NCBI RefSeq assembly: GCF_000720325.1
Contig: NZ_JOJM01000012.1
Coordinates: 62,001-126,000 of the forward strand
From: Streptomyces sp. NRRL B-1347
Lineage (GTDB): Bacteria; Actinomycetota; Actinomycetes; Streptomycetales; Streptomycetaceae
Length of the DNA stretch: 64,000 nucleotides
Direction of reading: 5' to 3'
Part shown: piece after piece, positions 8,301 to 20,204 of the stretch
Position numbering within the stretch: position 1 is the first letter of the stretch
Layout: each line of letters starts with the position of its first letter
The notes under the pieces: model-generated
The model's input: only the letters and a program-made list of their open reading frames with translations
Databases searched by the model: none
Told to the model about the DNA's origin: nothing
Program-made: the position numbers and the translations under genes

Positions 8301-11300
8301 GCCGCGAGGGCCAGTTCGTCGCCGACGCCGTCGGCTTCGAGCCGGACCTGTCGCGCACCGTGGGCTGGTTCACCACCCTGTTCCCGGTGACCGTGGACCC
8401 CGGCGCCGCGAGCGACCCGACCGCGCCCGGCCACCTTGCCGCCGCGCTCAAGGCGGTCAAGGAAGACCTCGCCCGGGTGCCGAGCAACGGCGTCTCCTAC
8501 GGCGCCCTGCGCTACCTGGCCGACACCGCCTTCGACGCGCCCGCCCCGCAGGTCCTCTTCAACTACCTCGGCCGCTTCGACGCGGGCGCGGCGGGGGACT
8601 GGCAGCTCGCACACACCACCGGGCAGCTGGGCGAGAAGCGCGACCCCGCCATGCGCCTGCCGCGCGCCCTGGAGTTCAACGCGATCGCCGAACCCGCCGC
8701 GAGCGGCGAGTACGAGCTGGTCACCACCATCTCCTGGCCCGAAGGGATGTTCACGGACCAGGACGTCACCACCATCGGCGGCTACTTCCAGGAGGCCCTC
8801 GCGGGTCTCGCCGCGCTCGACCAGGGCGGCCACACGCCCAGCGACTTCGCCCTCGTGCCGCTCACGCAGGCCGACGTCGACGCCCTGGAAGGACCGGCGC
8901 TGCGGGACGTCCTGCCGCTGACCCCGCTCCAGGAAGGCCTGTACTTCCACTCCGTCTTCGACGACGAGTCGGCGGGCGCCTACGTCGAGCAGCAGCTCCT
9001 CACCCTGGACGGCGAGGTGGACGCCGACCGGCTCGCGGCGGCGGCCACCCGCCTGCTCACGCTCTACCCGAACCTCGCCGCGCGCTTCGTCGCCCTCGCC
9101 GACGGCCGGGTCGTCTCCGTCCTGGACAGCGGCGTGGAAGCGCCCTTCACCACCCTCGAACGCCCCGGCATCACCGACGCCGAGATCCGCGCGTACGCCG
9201 AGGAGGACCGCCGGGCGGGCTTCGACCTGGCCACCGGGCCGCTGATGCGCTACACGCTCATCCGCGCGGGCTCCGGCCGCACGGTCCTCGTACAGACCGT
9301 GCACCACATCATCGCCGACGGCTGGTCGGTGCCGCCGATGCTGCGCGCGCTCCTCGCCGAGTACCACGCGCCCGGCACCGTGTACCCGCTCGGCGGCTTC
9401 GCCGACTACGTGCGCTGGCTCGGCGAACGCGACGACGACGAGAGCGACCGGGTCTGGCGCGAGGAGCTCGCCGAGCTGCCCGCCGCCTCCCTCGTCGCCG
9501 AGGGCCACACCCCCTCCGAGCGGTTCGCCGACACCGTCGTGGAGCCGCAGGAGGACATCGACGCGGCCGTCCGCTCGGCCGGGGTGCCGCTCAGCGTGGC
9601 CGTGCACAGCGCCTGGGCGATCACCCTCGGCGGCATCCTGCACGGCAAGGACGTGGTGTTCGGCTCCACCGTCTCCGGGCGCGACGCGGACGTCCCCGGC
9701 ATCGAGGACCTGGTGGGCCTGTTCATCAACACCATTCCCGTGCGGGCCCGCTGGACGGGTGCCACCACCGCCCGCGACCTGCTCGCCTCGGTGCGCGAGC
9801 ACCAGAGCGCGGTCCTTCCGCACCAGCACGTCTCGCTGGCCAGGATCGGCCGCCAGGCGGGCTCCGGCTCCCTCTTCGACACCCTGGTCGTCTTCGACGT
9901 CGCGACCGACGTCGCGGCCCTGCGGCGGCCCGACGACACGCTCGTCATCGCCGACATCGTGAACGAAGGCGCCCCCCACTACCCGCTGACGCTGGTGGTG
10001 GAGCGCGGCCTCGACGGCCGCCCGCGCTTCAACCTCATCTACGACGGCGCGCTCCTCGGCGAAGCCACCGCGCAAACGATCCTGCACGCCTTCACGCGGA
10101 CCCTCACCGGCCTGCTCACCCAGCCGGACGCCCTGGTCGACGACCTGGCCTCCACGAGCGACCCGCGGCAGGCCCCGGTCACCCCGACCACCCTGGGCGC
10201 CCTCTTCGACGCCGCCGCGCTCCGCGACCCCGCCGCCACCGCCGTCACCCAGTGCGGACTCGACGGCGACACCAGGTCGCTGACCTACGGTGAACTGACG
10301 GCCGCCAAGGACGACCTGGCCGCGACGCTGCGCGCCGCCGGGGTCGCGCCGGGCAAGCGCGTCGCCGTCGCGGTGCCGCGCTCCGTCGAGCAGGTCGTCG
10401 CCCTCGTCGCGATCGTCAGCGCGGGCGGCGCGTACGTGCCCCTGGACCTGGCCTACCCCGACGACCGCCTGGAGTACGTCCTCGCCGACGCCGCCCCGCA
10501 GGTCGTCCTCGTGGCCGCCGACCAGCGGGACCGCTTCACGGACCTCCTCGCCCGCGCCGGAGTGCCCGCCCGCGTGCTCGTCCAGGGCGACGAACTGCCG
10601 CAGACCCCGGCCGGGCCCGCCCCCGAGGCCCACTGGCACGACCCCGCGTACGTCATCTACACGTCCGGTTCGACAGGACGGCCCAAGGGCGTCGTCGTCC
10701 CGCACTCCAGCGTGGTGACGCTGCTCGCGAACACCCGGGCCGACATGGACTTCGGCCCCGACGACGTGTGGGTGCAGTTCCACTCCTACTCCTTCGACTT
10801 CGCGGTCTGGGAGCTGTGGGGCGCCCTCGCGCACGGCGGCGAACTCCTCGTGCCCGAGTACGGTCTGACCCGCTCCCCGGTCGACTTCCACCGCCTGGTC
10901 CGCGAGCGCGGGGTGACCGTGCTCAACCAGACCCCGTCGGCCTTCTACCAGTTCGTCGAGGCCGACCGGCTCGCCGGCGAACCGGTCACCGCGCTGCGCC
11001 GGATCGTCTTCGGCGGCGAGGCCCTCGACCTCGGCCGGCTCCGCGGCTGGGTCGAGCGGCACGGCACCGCCGCGCCCGAGCTGGTCAACATGTACGGCAT
11101 CACCGAGACCACCGTGCACGTCACCCACCGGGTGCTGACCGACGCGGACTTCGGCGCCGGCGACGACGTCAGCCCCATCGGCGGTCCGATCCCCGGCCTG
11201 GCGACCTATCTGCTCGACGACCGGCTCCGGCCGGTCCCCCCGGGCCGCGTCGGCGCCATCTACGTCGCCGGTGACCAGGTGTCGCTCGGCTACCTGGGGC

Positions 11301-14300
11301 GGCCCGGGCTCACCGCGGGCCGGTTCGTCGCGGACCCCTTCGCCGCCGACGGCTCCCGGATGTACCACACGGGCGACCTGGCCCGCCGCACCCTCGACGG
11401 CGAGCTGGAGTTCGCGGGCCGCGCCGACGACCAGGTGCAGCTCAAGGGCTTCCGCATCGAACTCGGCGAGGTGGAGTCCGCGGTCAGGGAGCTCGACGGC
11501 GTGGTCGACGCGGCCGTCACCGTGGCGGACACCGGCGACCACCTGGTCGCCCACGTCGTGGGCCGCGTGCCCGGCGACTTCCCCGCGCTCCTGGCCACGA
11601 AGCTGCCCGTGCACATGGTGCCGGGCCGGGTCCTGCCGCTCGACGCGCTGCCGCTGACCGTCAACGGCAAGCTCGACCGCCGGGCTCTGGCCGAGCGGGC
11701 CCAGCAGGCCGAGGGGAGCGCCGTCTCCGTCGCGCCGTCGGCTGCGGGCGCGTCGGGTCCTGGCGCGCACCTGCCGGGGCGCGACACCGCGTCCGCGCTC
11801 GCCACCCTCGTCGAGCTGTTCGCCGAGACGCTGCCCGGCTCCGCCGTGGCCGCCGACACCGACTTCTTCAAGGCCGGGGGCGACAGCATCGTCGCCATCA
11901 CCCTGATCAACCGGGGCCGGGCGCTCGGCCTGCACTTCGCGCCCCGCGACGTGTTCCTGTTCCGGACGCCGCGCGCCCTCGCCGAGCACCTGGACGCGCA
12001 GGCACCGCGGGCCGCGGTGGCCGCGGCCGCGCCCGCCCGCCGCGCCGACGGCCCGCTGACCCCGACGCCGATCATCCTGCGCCAGCGCGAACTGGGCGGC
12101 TCGCTCACCCGGTTCGCCCAGGCCAGGACGCTGGTGGCGCCCGCGGGCACCGGGTTCGCCGACGCCGAGCGCGCCGCGAACGCCGTCGTCGCCGCGCACC
12201 CCGCCCTGCGCCTCCGGCTGCACGCCGAGCACGGCGTGTGGGCCCTGCGCACCGAACCGGCCCGCGACGTCACCGTCGTACGGACGGGCGAGAGCGACGC
12301 GACGGCCGTGGCGAACGACGCCGCCGGACGCCTCGACCCCGCATCCGGGGACGTCATCGCGTTCGCGTGGCAGGAGGCCAGCAGCACGCTTGTCGTCACC
12401 GTGCACCACATCGCGGTTGACTCGGTGTCGTGGCTCGTCCTCCTGGACGACCTGGCCACCGCCATGAAGGGGGCGGACCTGGCGCCGCCGACCACGTCCT
12501 ACGCCGAGTACGCCGAGGCACTGGCCCTGCGGGCCACGCAGACGGCCGACGGCCTCGGGGACTGGGTCAGCACGCTCCAGGCGCCCGCGCTGCTCCCGGC
12601 GGTGGGCGCGCTGCGCGAGACCACCGTCGTGCTCGCCCCCGACACCAGCGACCGCGTGACGCGCACCGCGCCCGCCGCGCTCGGCGTCGACCTCACCGAG
12701 CTGCTGTGCGGCGCGCTGCGCACCGCGCTGACGCGGATCCAGGCCGCGCCCACCGACCTCGCGGTCGAGCTGGAGCGGCACGGCCGGGTCCCGGTCGAGG
12801 AGCACCACGACTACACCCGCACCGTCGGCTGGTTCACCGCCATCGCGCCCGTGCGGCTGAGCGCGCACACCGACCCCGTCGCCGCGGCGCGCGAGGTCGC
12901 CGAACGCCAGCCGGACGAGCGCGGACACCTCGCCTACGGCCAGTTCCGGTACCTCAACCCGCAGACGGCCCCGCTGCTCACCGCCCGCCCGCAGGTCCTC
13001 TTCAACTACCTCGGCCGGGGCAGCGAATCCCAGGCGCTGCACCTCACCGGCGGCGACCAGGGCAGCCCCTACGCCGTCGAGGTCAACGCCTGGACCGACG
13101 CGGACACCGGCAGCCTGCACGCGGCCTTCACCCTCGCCGACGGCATCCCCGACGAGATCACCGAGCACTGGCTCGGCGCCCTCGCGCACCTCGCGGACGC
13201 CGCCACGACGGCCGAGCGCACGGCACCGGTCACCCCGCTCCAGCGCGGCCTGTTCTTCCAGGCCCAGATGGCGGGCACGGCCGGACACTACGTCGCGCAG
13301 AGCTACTTCACCTTCGACCGGCGCCTGGACACCGACGCCCTGGCCGAGGCCATGGCGTACGTGATCGCACGCCACCCCGTCGTCGGCGCGGGCTTCGCCA
13401 CCGACGACGACGGCAACCCGGTCCAGGTCCTCAAGGCGGGCCGGCGCGTCGACGTCCGCACCATCGACCTGGCGACGGACGCGGAGGTCGAGGAGCTGCG
13501 CGCCCGGGACCGCGACACGGGCTTCGACCCGGCCGCGCCGCCGCTGATCCGCCTGACCGTGGTGCGCAGGCCCGACGGCAGCGACGGACTGCTCCTGAGC
13601 TACCACCTGCTGCTGTGGGACGGCTGGTCCCGCGAGCTGGTCCTGCGCGACCTGTTCGACGCCTACGAGGCCGCCGGCGCGGGCCGTCCGCTGGACGCGG
13701 CCCCGGCCACGCCGAGCTTCGAGGACTACGCCCGGGCGCTCGACGCCAAGGACCCCGCCGTCGCCGAGCGGTTCTGGGCGGAGCACCTGGCGGGCCTGGC
13801 AGGCCCGACGCTGCTCGCGGGCCCCGCGCCGACCCTGTCGGACGACCTGCCGCGCGCCCTCGTGCACACCCTGACCACCGAGCAGTCGGACCTGCTGCGG
13901 GACGCGGCCAAGGCACACGGCGTGACCTTGAACTCGGTCCTCACCGGTGCGTTCGGCCTGCTGCTCGGCGCCCACACGGGCCGCAGCGACGCCGTGTTCG
14001 GCGTGACCGTCTCCGGCCGTGACGGCGAGGGACTGTCCGACATCGTCGGCGTGCTGCTCAACACCGTGCCCATGTGGACGCGGGCCCGGCCGGACGACAC
14101 CGCCCGGGACTACCTGGAGTCCGTGCAGCAGGCCCGGGTCGAGGCGATGGAGCACGAGCACGTCGGCCTCGGCGAGATCCAGCGCGCCAGCGGACACGAC
14201 ACCCTCTTCGACAACCTGTTCGTGCTCCAGAACTTCCTGGACATGGACGCGTTCGCCGCGATGAACTCCCGGCACGGCATCACATCGGTGACGGCCGACG

Positions 14301-16279
14301 ACTCCACCCACTACCCATTCACCTGGGTCGTGACGCCGGGCGACCGCCTCACGGTCAAGCTGGAGCACCGCGACGGCGACTCGGACAACGCCCGCCGCCT
14401 GCTGGACGGCTACGTACGCGTCCTCGAGGACCTGGCCCGTTCGACCGGCCCAGTCGGCGCGCTTCCCGGCCTGGGCGAGGAGCCCCGGCCCGTCGAGCGC
14501 ACGGACGTCGGCACGGACACGGTCGTCGACCGGTTCGACCGGGCCGCCGACCGGGACCCGCAGCGGGTGGCGCTCGTCGCCCACGGCGCGACCATGACGT
14601 TCGGCGAGTTGCGGGACCGCAGCCGCGCGGTGGCGGGCGTGCTCGCCGCACGGGGCATCGGTCCCGAGACGACCGTGGGTCTCGCGATCCCGCGCTCCCT
14701 CGACTCGATCGTGGCGCTGTTCGCCGTGCTGCGCGCCGGCGCCGCCTACGTCCCCCTTGAGCTCGACCACCCGGACGAGCGGATCGCCGCGATCGTCGAC
14801 GACGCACGGCCCGAGGTGATCCTCACCGTGAGCGCCGTGGCGTCCCGGCTCACCGGCGACCTGATCGACCTTGACCGTCCGCTGCCCGACGCCGAGCCGT
14901 ACGTGACGTTCGCGCCGGACGACCCGGACCGGCTGCGGCACCCCGCGTACACGATCTACACCTCCGGATCGACCGGAAAGCCCAAGGGCGTGGTGACCGA
15001 GTACGCCGGGCTCACCAACATGCTGATCAACCATCAGCGGCGGATCTTCGAGCCGGTCCTCGCCGACCACGGCCACCGGGTCTTCCGGATCGCCCACACC
15101 GTGTCGTTCGCGTTCGACATGTCGTGGGAGGAGCTGCTGTGGCTCGCCGACGGCCACGAGGTGCACATCTGCGACGAGGAGCTGCGCCGCGACGCGCCGC
15201 GCCTGGTCGAGTACTGCCTCGAGCACGGGATCGACGTCATCAACGTGACCCCCACCTACGCGCAGCAGCTGGTGGCCGAGGGCCTGCTCGACAGGCCTGA
15301 GCGGCGCCCGGCCCTCGTGCTCCTCGGCGGCGAGGCCGTCACCCCGACGCTGTGGCAGCGCCTGGCCGAGACCGAGGGCACGGTCGGCTACAACCTCTAC
15401 GGACCCACCGAGTACACCATCAACACCCTCGGCGTCGGCACCTTCGAGTGCCAGGACCCGGTGGTGGGCGTGGCCATCGACAACACCGACGCGTACGTCC
15501 TCGACCCGTGGCTGCGGCCGCTGCCGGACGGCGTCCCCGGTGAGCTGTACGTGGCGGGCATCGGCATCGCCCGCGGCTACCTCGGGCAGCCCGCCCAGAG
15601 CGCGCACCGCTTCGTCGCGTGCCCGTTCGGCGGGCCCGGCGAGCGCATGTACCGCACCGGCGACCTGGTGGTGCGGCGGCCCGACGGCAACCTGATGTAC
15701 CTGGGCCGCACCGATCAGCAGGTCAAGATCCGCGGGCACCGCGTCGAACTCGGCGAGGTCGAGGCCGCGTTCGCCGCGCACCCGGCGGTGCGCTTCGCGG
15801 CCGCGGTCGCCCAGCCGGACCCGCAGGTCGACGGCGCCCACCGGCTCGCCGCGTACCTCGTCCTCGACGGCGCGGACCTGGCTGCGGTGGCGGCCGATGT
15901 GGGCGCGGGTCTTCCGGACTTCCTGCGCCCGACGCACTATGCCCAGGTCGACAGCATCCCGCTGACGGTCAACGGGAAGGCGGACACCAAGGCGCTGCCC
16001 GAGGCCAAGCCGCTCGGCGCGCTGACCACGGCGACGGAGCGGCGTCCGGAGACCGAGACCGAGACCCTGGTGTGCGAGTACTTCGCCGAAGCACTCGACC
16101 TGGATGATGACGAGGTGAGCGCAGTGAGCGACTTCGTGTCCCTCGGGGGACACTCCATGCTGGCGGTGCGGCTCAACGGGCTGCTCCGCCGCGAGTTCGG
16201 ACCTGTGATCACCATCCGCGACCTGTTCACCCTGCGAACCCCCGAAGCGATTGCCCGCCACCTCGATGACCACTCCTGA
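5312..16279 (+). CDS. cchH: Trimodular NRPS, coelichelin-synthetase type (A-T-E-C-A-T-E-C-A-T)
   Basis: A 3655-residue nonribosomal peptide synthetase. Domains by approximate residue: A1 100-640, T1 LGGDS near 680, E1 740-1190 ([10 protein letters not shown]), C1 1200-1610 (HHIIADG), A2 1630-2125, T2 near 2186, E2 2250-2630 ([10 protein letters not shown]), C2 2637-3045 (YHLLLWDG; first His is Tyr, catalytic His kept), A3 3067-3560, T3 GGHS near 3612. There is no thioesterase. My reading of the ten-residue codes is DINYWGGIGK, DFWNVGMVHK (threonine) and DMENLGLINK (ornithine or N5-hydroxyornithine). Length, layout and codes match my memory of S. coelicolor CchH, which makes a tetrapeptide by using one module twice. 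The start could also be ATG 5333. The end overlaps cchI by 14 bases. Confidence 0.93.
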   Translation: MNAESSTMEPGARRVRLSPAALADVRRRTGDHSDRTIAAACAIGLSYWATGHSPDGIDLTAGTLFADVLAWVDNGGVAPAGWAADADGRSIAVPEGVVLADAQLALDDLADFPDRPLGTIGPSGVTARLAALAEWNDTQADRVRPTIVEMFLEQARTRPDAVAIVDEHRSLTYGEAAELSSQLAHHLIERGLHAEQVVGISLGRSAEMVIGLLGVLQAGCAFVPLDPQWPAARRAVVVADARVVLQLNDSGTHDLSEPDAVAVDLGAWKYGSYPAGGTGITVLGDALAYVIFTSGSTGRPKGAMIRHEAISERLLWQVNEILGFGHDDASLFKAPLSFDISINEIFLPLVCGGRLVVLRPGGERDPHHLLSVIAEQRVTFTYLVSSMLDVLLEIAGDSGRLDSLRHVWCGGEVLTPELYERFRTRLDIPMYHGYGPAETTIGVSHVIYRGAAERLSTSIGKANPNTQLYVLDDELRPVPVGVGGELYVGGFLLGRGYVNAPGLTASRFVANPFAADGSRLYRTGDLARFAPDGSLDFLGRADNQIKIRGMRLEIEDVEAGLAEHPGVRHTCVVAKKNAAGGTYLVGYVIPAAGSEDLTADDVKAWATAHMVEYMVPAHVVVMTEFPLTANGKLDRNALPEPVIGTGSLVAPATENERVVCTAVAALLQLDEVGADQDFFQLGGDSILAISLLSALRDAGLFVTARQIFSNSVLGALAAVASREDVATVDHGDTATGAVVGSPIVQWLGETTDAVDGFVQSVVLNTPAELTADTLDAVLAAVVGHHDMLRAKLVRGERWSFDIPEADRATAAWQESDRPLEECVALATEGLDPADGVMLRAVWRRAARQLVLVAHHVVIDGVSWRVLMEDLATAWRQVSEGATVELPPVGTSFRRWTQLLDRAGFDADRDYFQRPLPAADEPVGRRALTAADTVAHERIRTVSVGAEVTAALLGEIPAKFHAGVNDVLLTALAVTLARWRRDLGQDQTFAHIELEGHGREGQFVADAVGFEPDLSRTVGWFTTLFPVTVDPGAASDPTAPGHLAAALKAVKEDLARVPSNGVSYGALRYLADTAFDAPAPQVLFNYLGRFDAGAAGDWQLAHTTGQLGEKRDPAMRLPRALEFNAIAEPAASGEYELVTTISWPEGMFTDQDVTTIGGYFQEALAGLAALDQGGHTPSDFALVPLTQADVDALEGPALRDVLPLTPLQEGLYFHSVFDDESAGAYVEQQLLTLDGEVDADRLAAAATRLLTLYPNLAARFVALADGRVVSVLDSGVEAPFTTLERPGITDAEIRAYAEEDRRAGFDLATGPLMRYTLIRAGSGRTVLVQTVHHIIADGWSVPPMLRALLAEYHAPGTVYPLGGFADYVRWLGERDDDESDRVWREELAELPAASLVAEGHTPSERFADTVVEPQEDIDAAVRSAGVPLSVAVHSAWAITLGGILHGKDVVFGSTVSGRDADVPGIEDLVGLFINTIPVRARWTGATTARDLLASVREHQSAVLPHQHVSLARIGRQAGSGSLFDTLVVFDVATDVAALRRPDDTLVIADIVNEGAPHYPLTLVVERGLDGRPRFNLIYDGALLGEATAQTILHAFTRTLTGLLTQPDALVDDLASTSDPRQAPVTPTTLGALFDAAALRDPAATAVTQCGLDGDTRSLTYGELTAAKDDLAATLRAAGVAPGKRVAVAVPRSVEQVVALVAIVSAGGAYVPLDLAYPDDRLEYVLADAAPQVVLVAADQRDRFTDLLARAGVPARVLVQGDELPQTPAGPAPEAHWHDPAYVIYTSGSTGRPKGVVVPHSSVVTLLANTRADMDFGPDDVWVQFHSYSFDFAVWELWGALAHGGELLVPEYGLTRSPVDFHRLVRERGVTVLNQTPSAFYQFVEADRLAGEPVTALRRIVFGGEALDLGRLRGWVERHGTAAPELVNMYGITETTVHVTHRVLTDADFGAGDDVSPIGGPIPGLATYLLDDRLRPVPPGRVGAIYVAGDQVSLGYLGRPGLTAGRFVADPFAADGSRMYHTGDLARRTLDGELEFAGRADDQVQLKGFRIELGEVESAVRELDGVVDAAVTVADTGDHLVAHVVGRVPGDFPALLATKLPVHMVPGRVLPLDALPLTVNGKLDRRALAERAQQAEGSAVSVAPSAAGASGPGAHLPGRDTASALATLVELFAETLPGSAVAADTDFFKAGGDSIVAITLINRGRALGLHFAPRDVFLFRTPRALAEHLDAQAPRAAVAAAAPARRADGPLTPTPIILRQRELGGSLTRFAQARTLVAPAGTGFADAERAANAVVAAHPALRLRLHAEHGVWALRTEPARDVTVVRTGESDATAVANDAAGRLDPASGDVIAFAWQEASSTLVVTVHHIAVDSVSWLVLLDDLATAMKGADLAPPTTSYAEYAEALALRATQTADGLGDWVSTLQAPALLPAVGALRETTVVLAPDTSDRVTRTAPAALGVDLTELLCGALRTALTRIQAAPTDLAVELERHGRVPVEEHHDYTRTVGWFTAIAPVRLSAHTDPVAAAREVAERQPDERGHLAYGQFRYLNPQTAPLLTARPQVLFNYLGRGSESQALHLTGGDQGSPYAVEVNAWTDADTGSLHAAFTLADGIPDEITEHWLGALAHLADAATTAERTAPVTPLQRGLFFQAQMAGTAGHYVAQSYFTFDRRLDTDALAEAMAYVIARHPVVGAGFATDDDGNPVQVLKAGRRVDVRTIDLATDAEVEELRARDRDTGFDPAAPPLIRLTVVRRPDGSDGLLLSYHLLLWDGWSRELVLRDLFDAYEAAGAGRPLDAAPATPSFEDYARALDAKDPAVAERFWAEHLAGLAGPTLLAGPAPTLSDDLPRALVHTLTTEQSDLLRDAAKAHGVTLNSVLTGAFGLLLGAHTGRSDAVFGVTVSGRDGEGLSDIVGVLLNTVPMWTRARPDDTARDYLESVQQARVEAMEHEHVGLGEIQRASGHDTLFDNLFVLQNFLDMDAFAAMNSRHGITSVTADDSTHYPFTWVVTPGDRLTVKLEHRDGDSDNARRLLDGYVRVLEDLARSTGPVGALPGLGEEPRPVERTDVGTDTVVDRFDRAADRDPQRVALVAHGATMTFGELRDRSRAVAGVLAARGIGPETTVGLAIPRSLDSIVALFAVLRAGAAYVPLELDHPDERIAAIVDDARPEVILTVSAVASRLTGDLIDLDRPLPDAEPYVTFAPDDPDRLRHPAYTIYTSGSTGKPKGVVTEYAGLTNMLINHQRRIFEPVLADHGHRVFRIAHTVSFAFDMSWEELLWLADGHEVHICDEELRRDAPRLVEYCLEHGIDVINVTPTYAQQLVAEGLLDRPERRPALVLLGGEAVTPTLWQRLAETEGTVGYNLYGPTEYTINTLGVGTFECQDPVVGVAIDNTDAYVLDPWLRPLPDGVPGELYVAGIGIARGYLGQPAQSAHRFVACPFGGPGERMYRTGDLVVRRPDGNLMYLGRTDQQVKIRGHRVELGEVEAAFAAHPAVRFAAAVAQPDPQVDGAHRLAAYLVLDGADLAAVAADVGAGLPDFLRPTHYAQVDSIPLTVNGKADTKALPEAKPLGALTTATERRPETETETLVCEYFAEALDLDDDEVSAVSDFVSLGGHSMLAVRLNGLLRREFGPVITIRDLFTLRTPEAIARHLDDHS

Positions 16280-17966
16280 CAAGCAGCGGCCCCGCCCCGG
16301 GGCAGACATCCTGCGCACCGCACTGCGCCGCAACGTCGGCGCCATGGCCGGGGGCACCGTCCTCATGGGCCTGTACCAGGCCGGTGAGACCGCCTTCCCG
16401 ATCGCGCTCGGCCTGATCGTCGAGCACACGATGAGGGACCGGAGCCTCGGCGCCCTCGGCCTGTCGATCGGCGCGCTCGCCGTGATCATCACGACGGTCT
16501 CGCTGTCGTGGCGGTTCGGCATGCGCATCCTGCAGAAGGCCAACACGACCGAGGCGCACCGCTGGCGCGTGAAGGTCGCGTCCTGCGGCCTCCAGCCGGT
16601 GGCCAGGGACGTCGACCTCAAGTCCGGCGAGGTCCTCACCATCGCCACCGAGGACGCCGACCAGACCGCCGACATCGTCGAAGTGGTGCCGCTCCTGATC
16701 AGCTCGCTGGTCGCGGTGGTGGTCGCGGCGGTCGCCCTCGGTCTCGCCGACTTCAGGCTCGGCCTCCTGGTGGTCGTGGGCACGGTCGCGATCCTGTCGA
16801 TCCTGAGCGTGATGTCGAAGCGCATCGGCTCCAGCACCCGCGAGCAGCAGGCCCGCGTGGCGCGGGCGGGTGCGAAGGTCGCCGACCTGATCACCGGCCT
16901 GCGCCCGCTGCACGGCTTCGGCGGCAACCACGCGGCGTTCCGGTCCTACCGGAAGGTCAGCACGGAGGCGAAGCACCAGGCGATCACCGTCGCCCGGGTG
17001 AACGGCGTGTACGCGGGCACCGCGCTCGCCCTCAACGCGATCCTCGCCGCCGCCGTCTCCATCACGGCCGGGTGGCTGGCCTTCGAGGGGCAGATCACCA
17101 TCGGCGAACTCGTGATGGCCGTGGGCCTCGCCCAGTTCATCATCGAGCCGCTCAAGATGTTCTCCGAGATGCCCAAGTACGTGATGATCGCGCGTGCCTC
17201 GGCCGAACGCATGGCCCTGGTGCTCTCCGCCCCGCCCCTGGCGACCCCGGGCTCCGGCCGTCCGGCCCCGGGCGGAGACCTGGAGGTGGACTGCGTCCGC
17301 TACGGCTCGCTGCGCAAGCTGAAGTTCCAGGTGGCGGCGGGCGAGTTCGTGGCGATCGCCCCTTACCAGCCGCGCGCCGCGGCCGACCTCGCGTCGGTCC
17401 TGGCCGTGAAGGTCCCGCCGCACGAGTACGACGGCGTGGTGCGGGTCAGCGGCCAGGAGGTCGCCGACCTGTCGATGGAGGCCGTGCGCGAGCACATCCT
17501 GGTGAACCCGTACGACGGGGAGATCTTCGCGGGCACCCTGCGCACGAACATCGACCCGTCGGGCACCAGCCGTTCGATCGACGAGGCCGTCGAGGCGTCG
17601 ATGCTGACCGACGTCGTCGCCCTGCACCGCGACGGCCTCGACTACGCCGTCCGCGACCGCGGCGCGAACCTCTCCGGGGGCCAGCGCCAGCGCCTGTCCC
17701 TGGCGCGGGCCCTGGCCGCCGACACCGAGGTCCTGGTCCTGCACGACCCGACGACGGCCGTCGACGCGGTCACCGAGCAGCTCATCGCGCGCAACGTGGC
17801 GAAGGCGCGCCGGGGCCGCACCACCATCGTGATCACCAGCAGCCCGGCCCTCCTGGACGCCGCCGACCGCGTGCTCGTCCTGGACGACGGCGTCATCACC
17901 GCCGAGGACACCCACCGGAACCTGCTCGCCACGGATGAGGGGTACTGCCTGGCCGTAACGCGGTGA
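16266..17966 (+). CDS. cchI: ABC exporter half-transporter with degenerate Walker motifs (CchI-like)
   Basis: A 566-residue half exporter with an N-terminal membrane domain (to about residue 310) and a nucleotide-binding domain. The Walker A position reads [15 protein letters not shown], with no GxxxxGKS/T. Walker B reads [11 protein letters not shown], so Asp-Glu is replaced by His-Asp. The signature LSGGQRQR is perfect. This mirrors the defects of the cchG product: together they would have one working and one dead ATP site, as in known heterodimeric exporters. ATG 16266 lies inside the end of the NRPS gene. A strong terminator follows the stop. Confidence 0.9.
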   Translation: MTTPDKQRPRPGADILRTALRRNVGAMAGGTVLMGLYQAGETAFPIALGLIVEHTMRDRSLGALGLSIGALAVIITTVSLSWRFGMRILQKANTTEAHRWRVKVASCGLQPVARDVDLKSGEVLTIATEDADQTADIVEVVPLLISSLVAVVVAAVALGLADFRLGLLVVVGTVAILSILSVMSKRIGSSTREQQARVARAGAKVADLITGLRPLHGFGGNHAAFRSYRKVSTEAKHQAITVARVNGVYAGTALALNAILAAAVSITAGWLAFEGQITIGELVMAVGLAQFIIEPLKMFSEMPKYVMIARASAERMALVLSAPPLATPGSGRPAPGGDLEVDCVRYGSLRKLKFQVAAGEFVAIAPYQPRAAADLASVLAVKVPPHEYDGVVRVSGQEVADLSMEAVREHILVNPYDGEIFAGTLRTNIDPSGTSRSIDEAVEASMLTDVVALHRDGLDYAVRDRGANLSGGQRQRLSLARALAADTEVLVLHDPTTAVDAVTEQLIARNVAKARRGRTTIVITSSPALLDAADRVLVLDDGVITAEDTHRNLLATDEGYCLAVTR

Positions 17967-17978
17967 CCCCATGACGCA

Positions 17979-18023
17979 CGCGGCGGTCCCGGGGAGGTTC
18001 TCCACCTCCCCGGGACCGCCGCG
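17979..18023. terminator. Bidirectional hairpin terminator between cchI and cchJ
   Basis: A perfect 20-base-pair stem (17979-17998 against 18004-18023) with a 5-base loop TCTCC lies between convergent genes and is followed by TCGTTTC. It should end the cchFGHI transcript and, read the other way, the esterase transcript. Confidence 0.9.
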
Positions 18024-18049
18024 TCGTTTCCGCCGCGCTCTTCAGCCGG

Positions 18050-19162
18050 TCAGGCGAGCGCCCAGGCGACGTCCCGGAGCAGCGCCTGCCGCCAGCCCGC
18101 GCGGTCGTGGCCGGCCGCCGACCGGGAGACCCGCACGGTCGCACCGGCCTGTTCGGCGAGGGCCTCGGTCAGCTCGCAGTGCGGCAGCATCCGCGTCTCG
18201 TGTTCCCCCACGTCGAACGCGACCCGCAGACCGGTCAGGTCGGGACGCTCCCGCAGCCGCGCGGCGACGGCGCCGCCGACCGGGCCGCCGAGCGGGTCCG
18301 CCGCGTCCAGGGCGTCGGGCGTCCACCAGAACGACCCCGACTGGCAGGCGACGCGGGACACCAGGCCCGGGTACTCCAGGGCCGCGTACAGGGCGCTGAG
18401 CCCGCCGAGGCTCTGCCCTGCGACCACGAGACGGTCCAGGTCGGCGGGGACGCCGGACTCCGCGACCAGCGGAAGGAGTTCGTCGCGGACCGCCTCCCAC
18501 AGCTCGGGCCTGCATCCGAACTCGGCCGCCCTGTCCTTGGCCGGGAGGAAGACGAGGGTGCAGGCGGGCATCTCACCACTGGCCGCGGCCGCGTCGAACG
18601 CGTCAGCGGCGGGGTGCAGGTACAGCCAGTCGTCCCCGTCGAGCAGGAGCACCACCGGCCCGCCGCCGCGCACGGGGTGCACGCGCACCGTGCGCCGTCC
18701 GCCGAGCCGTTCGCTGGCCCAGCGCAGCCGGGTGCGGGGCAGCGGCAGGACGTCGTCGGGGCCGACGACGGGCCAGTGCGGCTGCTCCGGGGCGTCCGGG
18801 GTGGCCGCGATGGAGCGGTCGCCGCCCGCGCCGACCGGGTTGAAGGGGTCGGCGTACGCCGCGTCGTCCGCGCGGAACTGATAGGTCACGCGCAGCCGCG
18901 CGGGCATGCGGACCTTCGCGTACCAGCAGTCCGTGTCGGCCCAGCGGCGCAGCGGGACCGGCTTCGACCAGCTCTCGAAGTCGATGGTCGCGGGGGAGCC
19001 GCGCCACAGGAACAGGGTCACCCAGCCGCCGTCGTCGGCGGGAACCGACACGGGGGCTCCGACAGCAGCCCAGAACGTGTCGGTGCCGGGCGCGCCGGGC
19101 AGACCGAACTCGGCCAGGTTGTCGTCGATTCCGGCGGTGAGGCCGGAGGCAGGTTCCGTCAC
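18050..19162 (-). CDS. cchJ: Fes/IroD-like siderophore esterase (CchJ-like)
   Basis: A 370-residue alpha/beta hydrolase of the enterochelin-esterase group. The N-terminal part resembles the Fes beta-sandwich domain (VTLFLWRG, VTYQFRADDAAYADPFNP). The catalytic domain carries the nucleophile elbow GQSLGG near residue 253 and a late His in AAGHDRAGWR. In coelichelin clusters the homologue is thought to release iron or the peptide from the assembly line; the NRPS here has no thioesterase. GTG 19162 has AAGGAG ten bases upstream. It is transcribed divergently from the MbtH gene across a shared iron box. Confidence 0.9.
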   Translation of the reverse strand: MTEPASGLTAGIDDNLAEFGLPGAPGTDTFWAAVGAPVSVPADDGGWVTLFLWRGSPATIDFESWSKPVPLRRWADTDCWYAKVRMPARLRVTYQFRADDAAYADPFNPVGAGGDRSIAATPDAPEQPHWPVVGPDDVLPLPRTRLRWASERLGGRRTVRVHPVRGGGPVVLLLDGDDWLYLHPAADAFDAAAASGEMPACTLVFLPAKDRAAEFGCRPELWEAVRDELLPLVAESGVPADLDRLVVAGQSLGGLSALYAALEYPGLVSRVACQSGSFWWTPDALDAADPLGGPVGGAVAARLRERPDLTGLRVAFDVGEHETRMLPHCELTEALAEQAGATVRVSRSAAGHDRAGWRQALLRDVAWALA

Positions 19163-19213
19163 GACAGGACCGCTCCTTGTGAGAGGGATGAGGAAGGAAT
19201 AGGCTAATCTTAA

Positions 19214-19232
19214 TTAGGTGAGCCTAACCTAA
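19214..19232. promoter_or_regulatory. Iron box shared by cchJ and the MbtH gene
   Basis: TTAGGTGAGCCTAACCTAA matches the consensus at about 17 of 19 positions and is nearly palindromic. It lies 51 bases from the esterase start and 98 bases from the MbtH start. An additional half-site-like stretch (AGGCTAATCTTAATTAGG) overlaps it on the left. Confidence 0.82.
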
Positions 19233-19330
19233 TTGTGGCGCGCCTCTCCCTTTCCGGCGCGTGCTGACGAGCTGATTCGCATGCTCGACGCGGCCGACGC
19301 CGGCCCGTCGTTCCTGAGGAGACAACGAAC

Positions 19331-19543
19331 ATGAGCACCAACCCGTTTGACGATACCGAAGGCCGCTTCCTGGTCCTGACGAACGAAGAGGGCCAGCACT
19401 CGCTGTGGCCGTCGTTCGCCGAGGTCCCCGGCGGGTGGACGGTCGTCTTCTCGGAGAACACCCGCGACGCGTGCCTGGAGTACGTCGAGTCCCACTGGAC
19501 CGATCTGCGCCCCCGCTCCCTCGCGGCGTCCATGGACGCCTGA
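19331..19543 (+). CDS. cchK: MbtH-like NRPS chaperone (CchK-like)
   Basis: A 70-residue MbtH-family protein that binds and supports adenylation domains. The hallmark residues are all present: NPFDD at the start, [10 protein letters not shown], the invariant Trp in GGWTVVF, and the ending [17 protein letters not shown]. The ATG is preceded by TGAGGAGA. It should serve the NRPS at 5312. Confidence 0.97.
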   Translation: MSTNPFDDTEGRFLVLTNEEGQHSLWPSFAEVPGGWTVVFSENTRDACLEYVESHWTDLRPRSLAASMDA

Positions 19544-19598
19544 CGGGGTCGAGCCGACCGGCCCGCCCGCGATCGCGGTGCGGGCCGGGCTTGTGAAC

Positions 19599-19616
19599 AG
19601 TAAGGCTGCCCTTACT
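19599..19616. promoter_or_regulatory. Palindrome upstream of the GNAT gene, degenerate iron box?
   Basis: AGTAAGG-CTGC-CCTTACT is a perfect 7-base inverted repeat. Its TAAGGCT core resembles the centre of the iron boxes in this cluster, but the outer bases do not match. It lies 66 bases before the GNAT start, so it may be a weak DmdR site or the operator of another metal regulator. Confidence 0.5.
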
Positions 19617-19682
19617 TTGATGCCCCGTCAGGGGAACACGGCGACGAGCCGTTCTCGATCGAGTCACCGAGGAAGGAAAGCC

Positions 19683-20204
19683 TTGATCACGGCTACGCCG
19701 CGCCCCGTCCCGCAGTCGCACGCCCGGCCCGCGCCGGCACACTCCGTGCGCACCGCCCGCCGGGAGGACGCGGCCGCGCTCGCCGCCCTGTCCCGTCCCT
19801 TCGTGCGCTCGGGCGCGCTGCGGGAGCGGCCGGTGTCGCTCTACGCCGCGCACGCGGCCGACTTCCTGGTGGCGGAGGCCGCGGACGGCGCCCTCGCGGG
19901 CTGTGTGGGCCTGCGCGCGCACCGAGCGGCCCCGGGGGCGGGCGGCGGCTCCGCGGGCGTCGTGTACAACTTCTGCGTGGCCGGGCAGCAGCAGGGCAGC
20001 GGCGTGGGCGCCGGGCTCCTGCGCGCGGTGCTCGCCGCCGCGCACACCCAGGGCCTCGGCGCCCTGTTCACGGCCACCACCGGCGGTGGCGGCCTGTTCC
20101 TCCGCTACGGGTTCGCGCCCACGACGGCGCGCCTGGCGCCTCCGTCGTGGGCGGCCTCCTTGGACCCCGACCGCAATGCCCGGATCCTCACGAAGTCCTT
20201 GTGA
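19683..20204 (+). CDS. Short GNAT acetyltransferase, N-acetylglutamate synthase-like
   Basis: A 173-residue single GNAT domain. [21 protein letters not shown], the [14 protein letters not shown] segment, the acetyl-CoA loop [12 protein letters not shown] and the final [11 protein letters not shown] resemble the short actinobacterial N-acetylglutamate synthases (ArgA type). The TTG start at 19683 follows GAGGAAGGAAAG, by far the best binding site, and removes an implausible 35-residue extension. It is convergent with the acetylglutamate kinase gene and overlaps it by 17 bases. Together they would make N-acetylglutamyl phosphate on the route to ornithine, the main siderophore building block. 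Another amine acceptor is possible. Confidence 0.75.
   Translation: MITATPRPVPQSHARPAPAHSVRTARREDAAALAALSRPFVRSGALRERPVSLYAAHAADFLVAEAADGALAGCVGLRAHRAAPGAGGGSAGVVYNFCVAGQQQGSGVGAGLLRAVLAAAHTQGLGALFTATTGGGGLFLRYGFAPTTARLAPPSWAASLDPDRNARILTKSL

Noticed and set aside
5252..16927. A nearly 3900-codon open frame on the minus strand across the whole NRPS gene
   Set aside because: It is the mirror of strong third-position GC bias in the NRPS. Its translation has no domain motifs and extreme composition.
16266..17966. Reading cchI as a decayed transporter because Walker A is missing
   Set aside because: The frame is intact, the signature motif is perfect, and the partner half shows exactly the opposite defects, so functional asymmetry is more likely.
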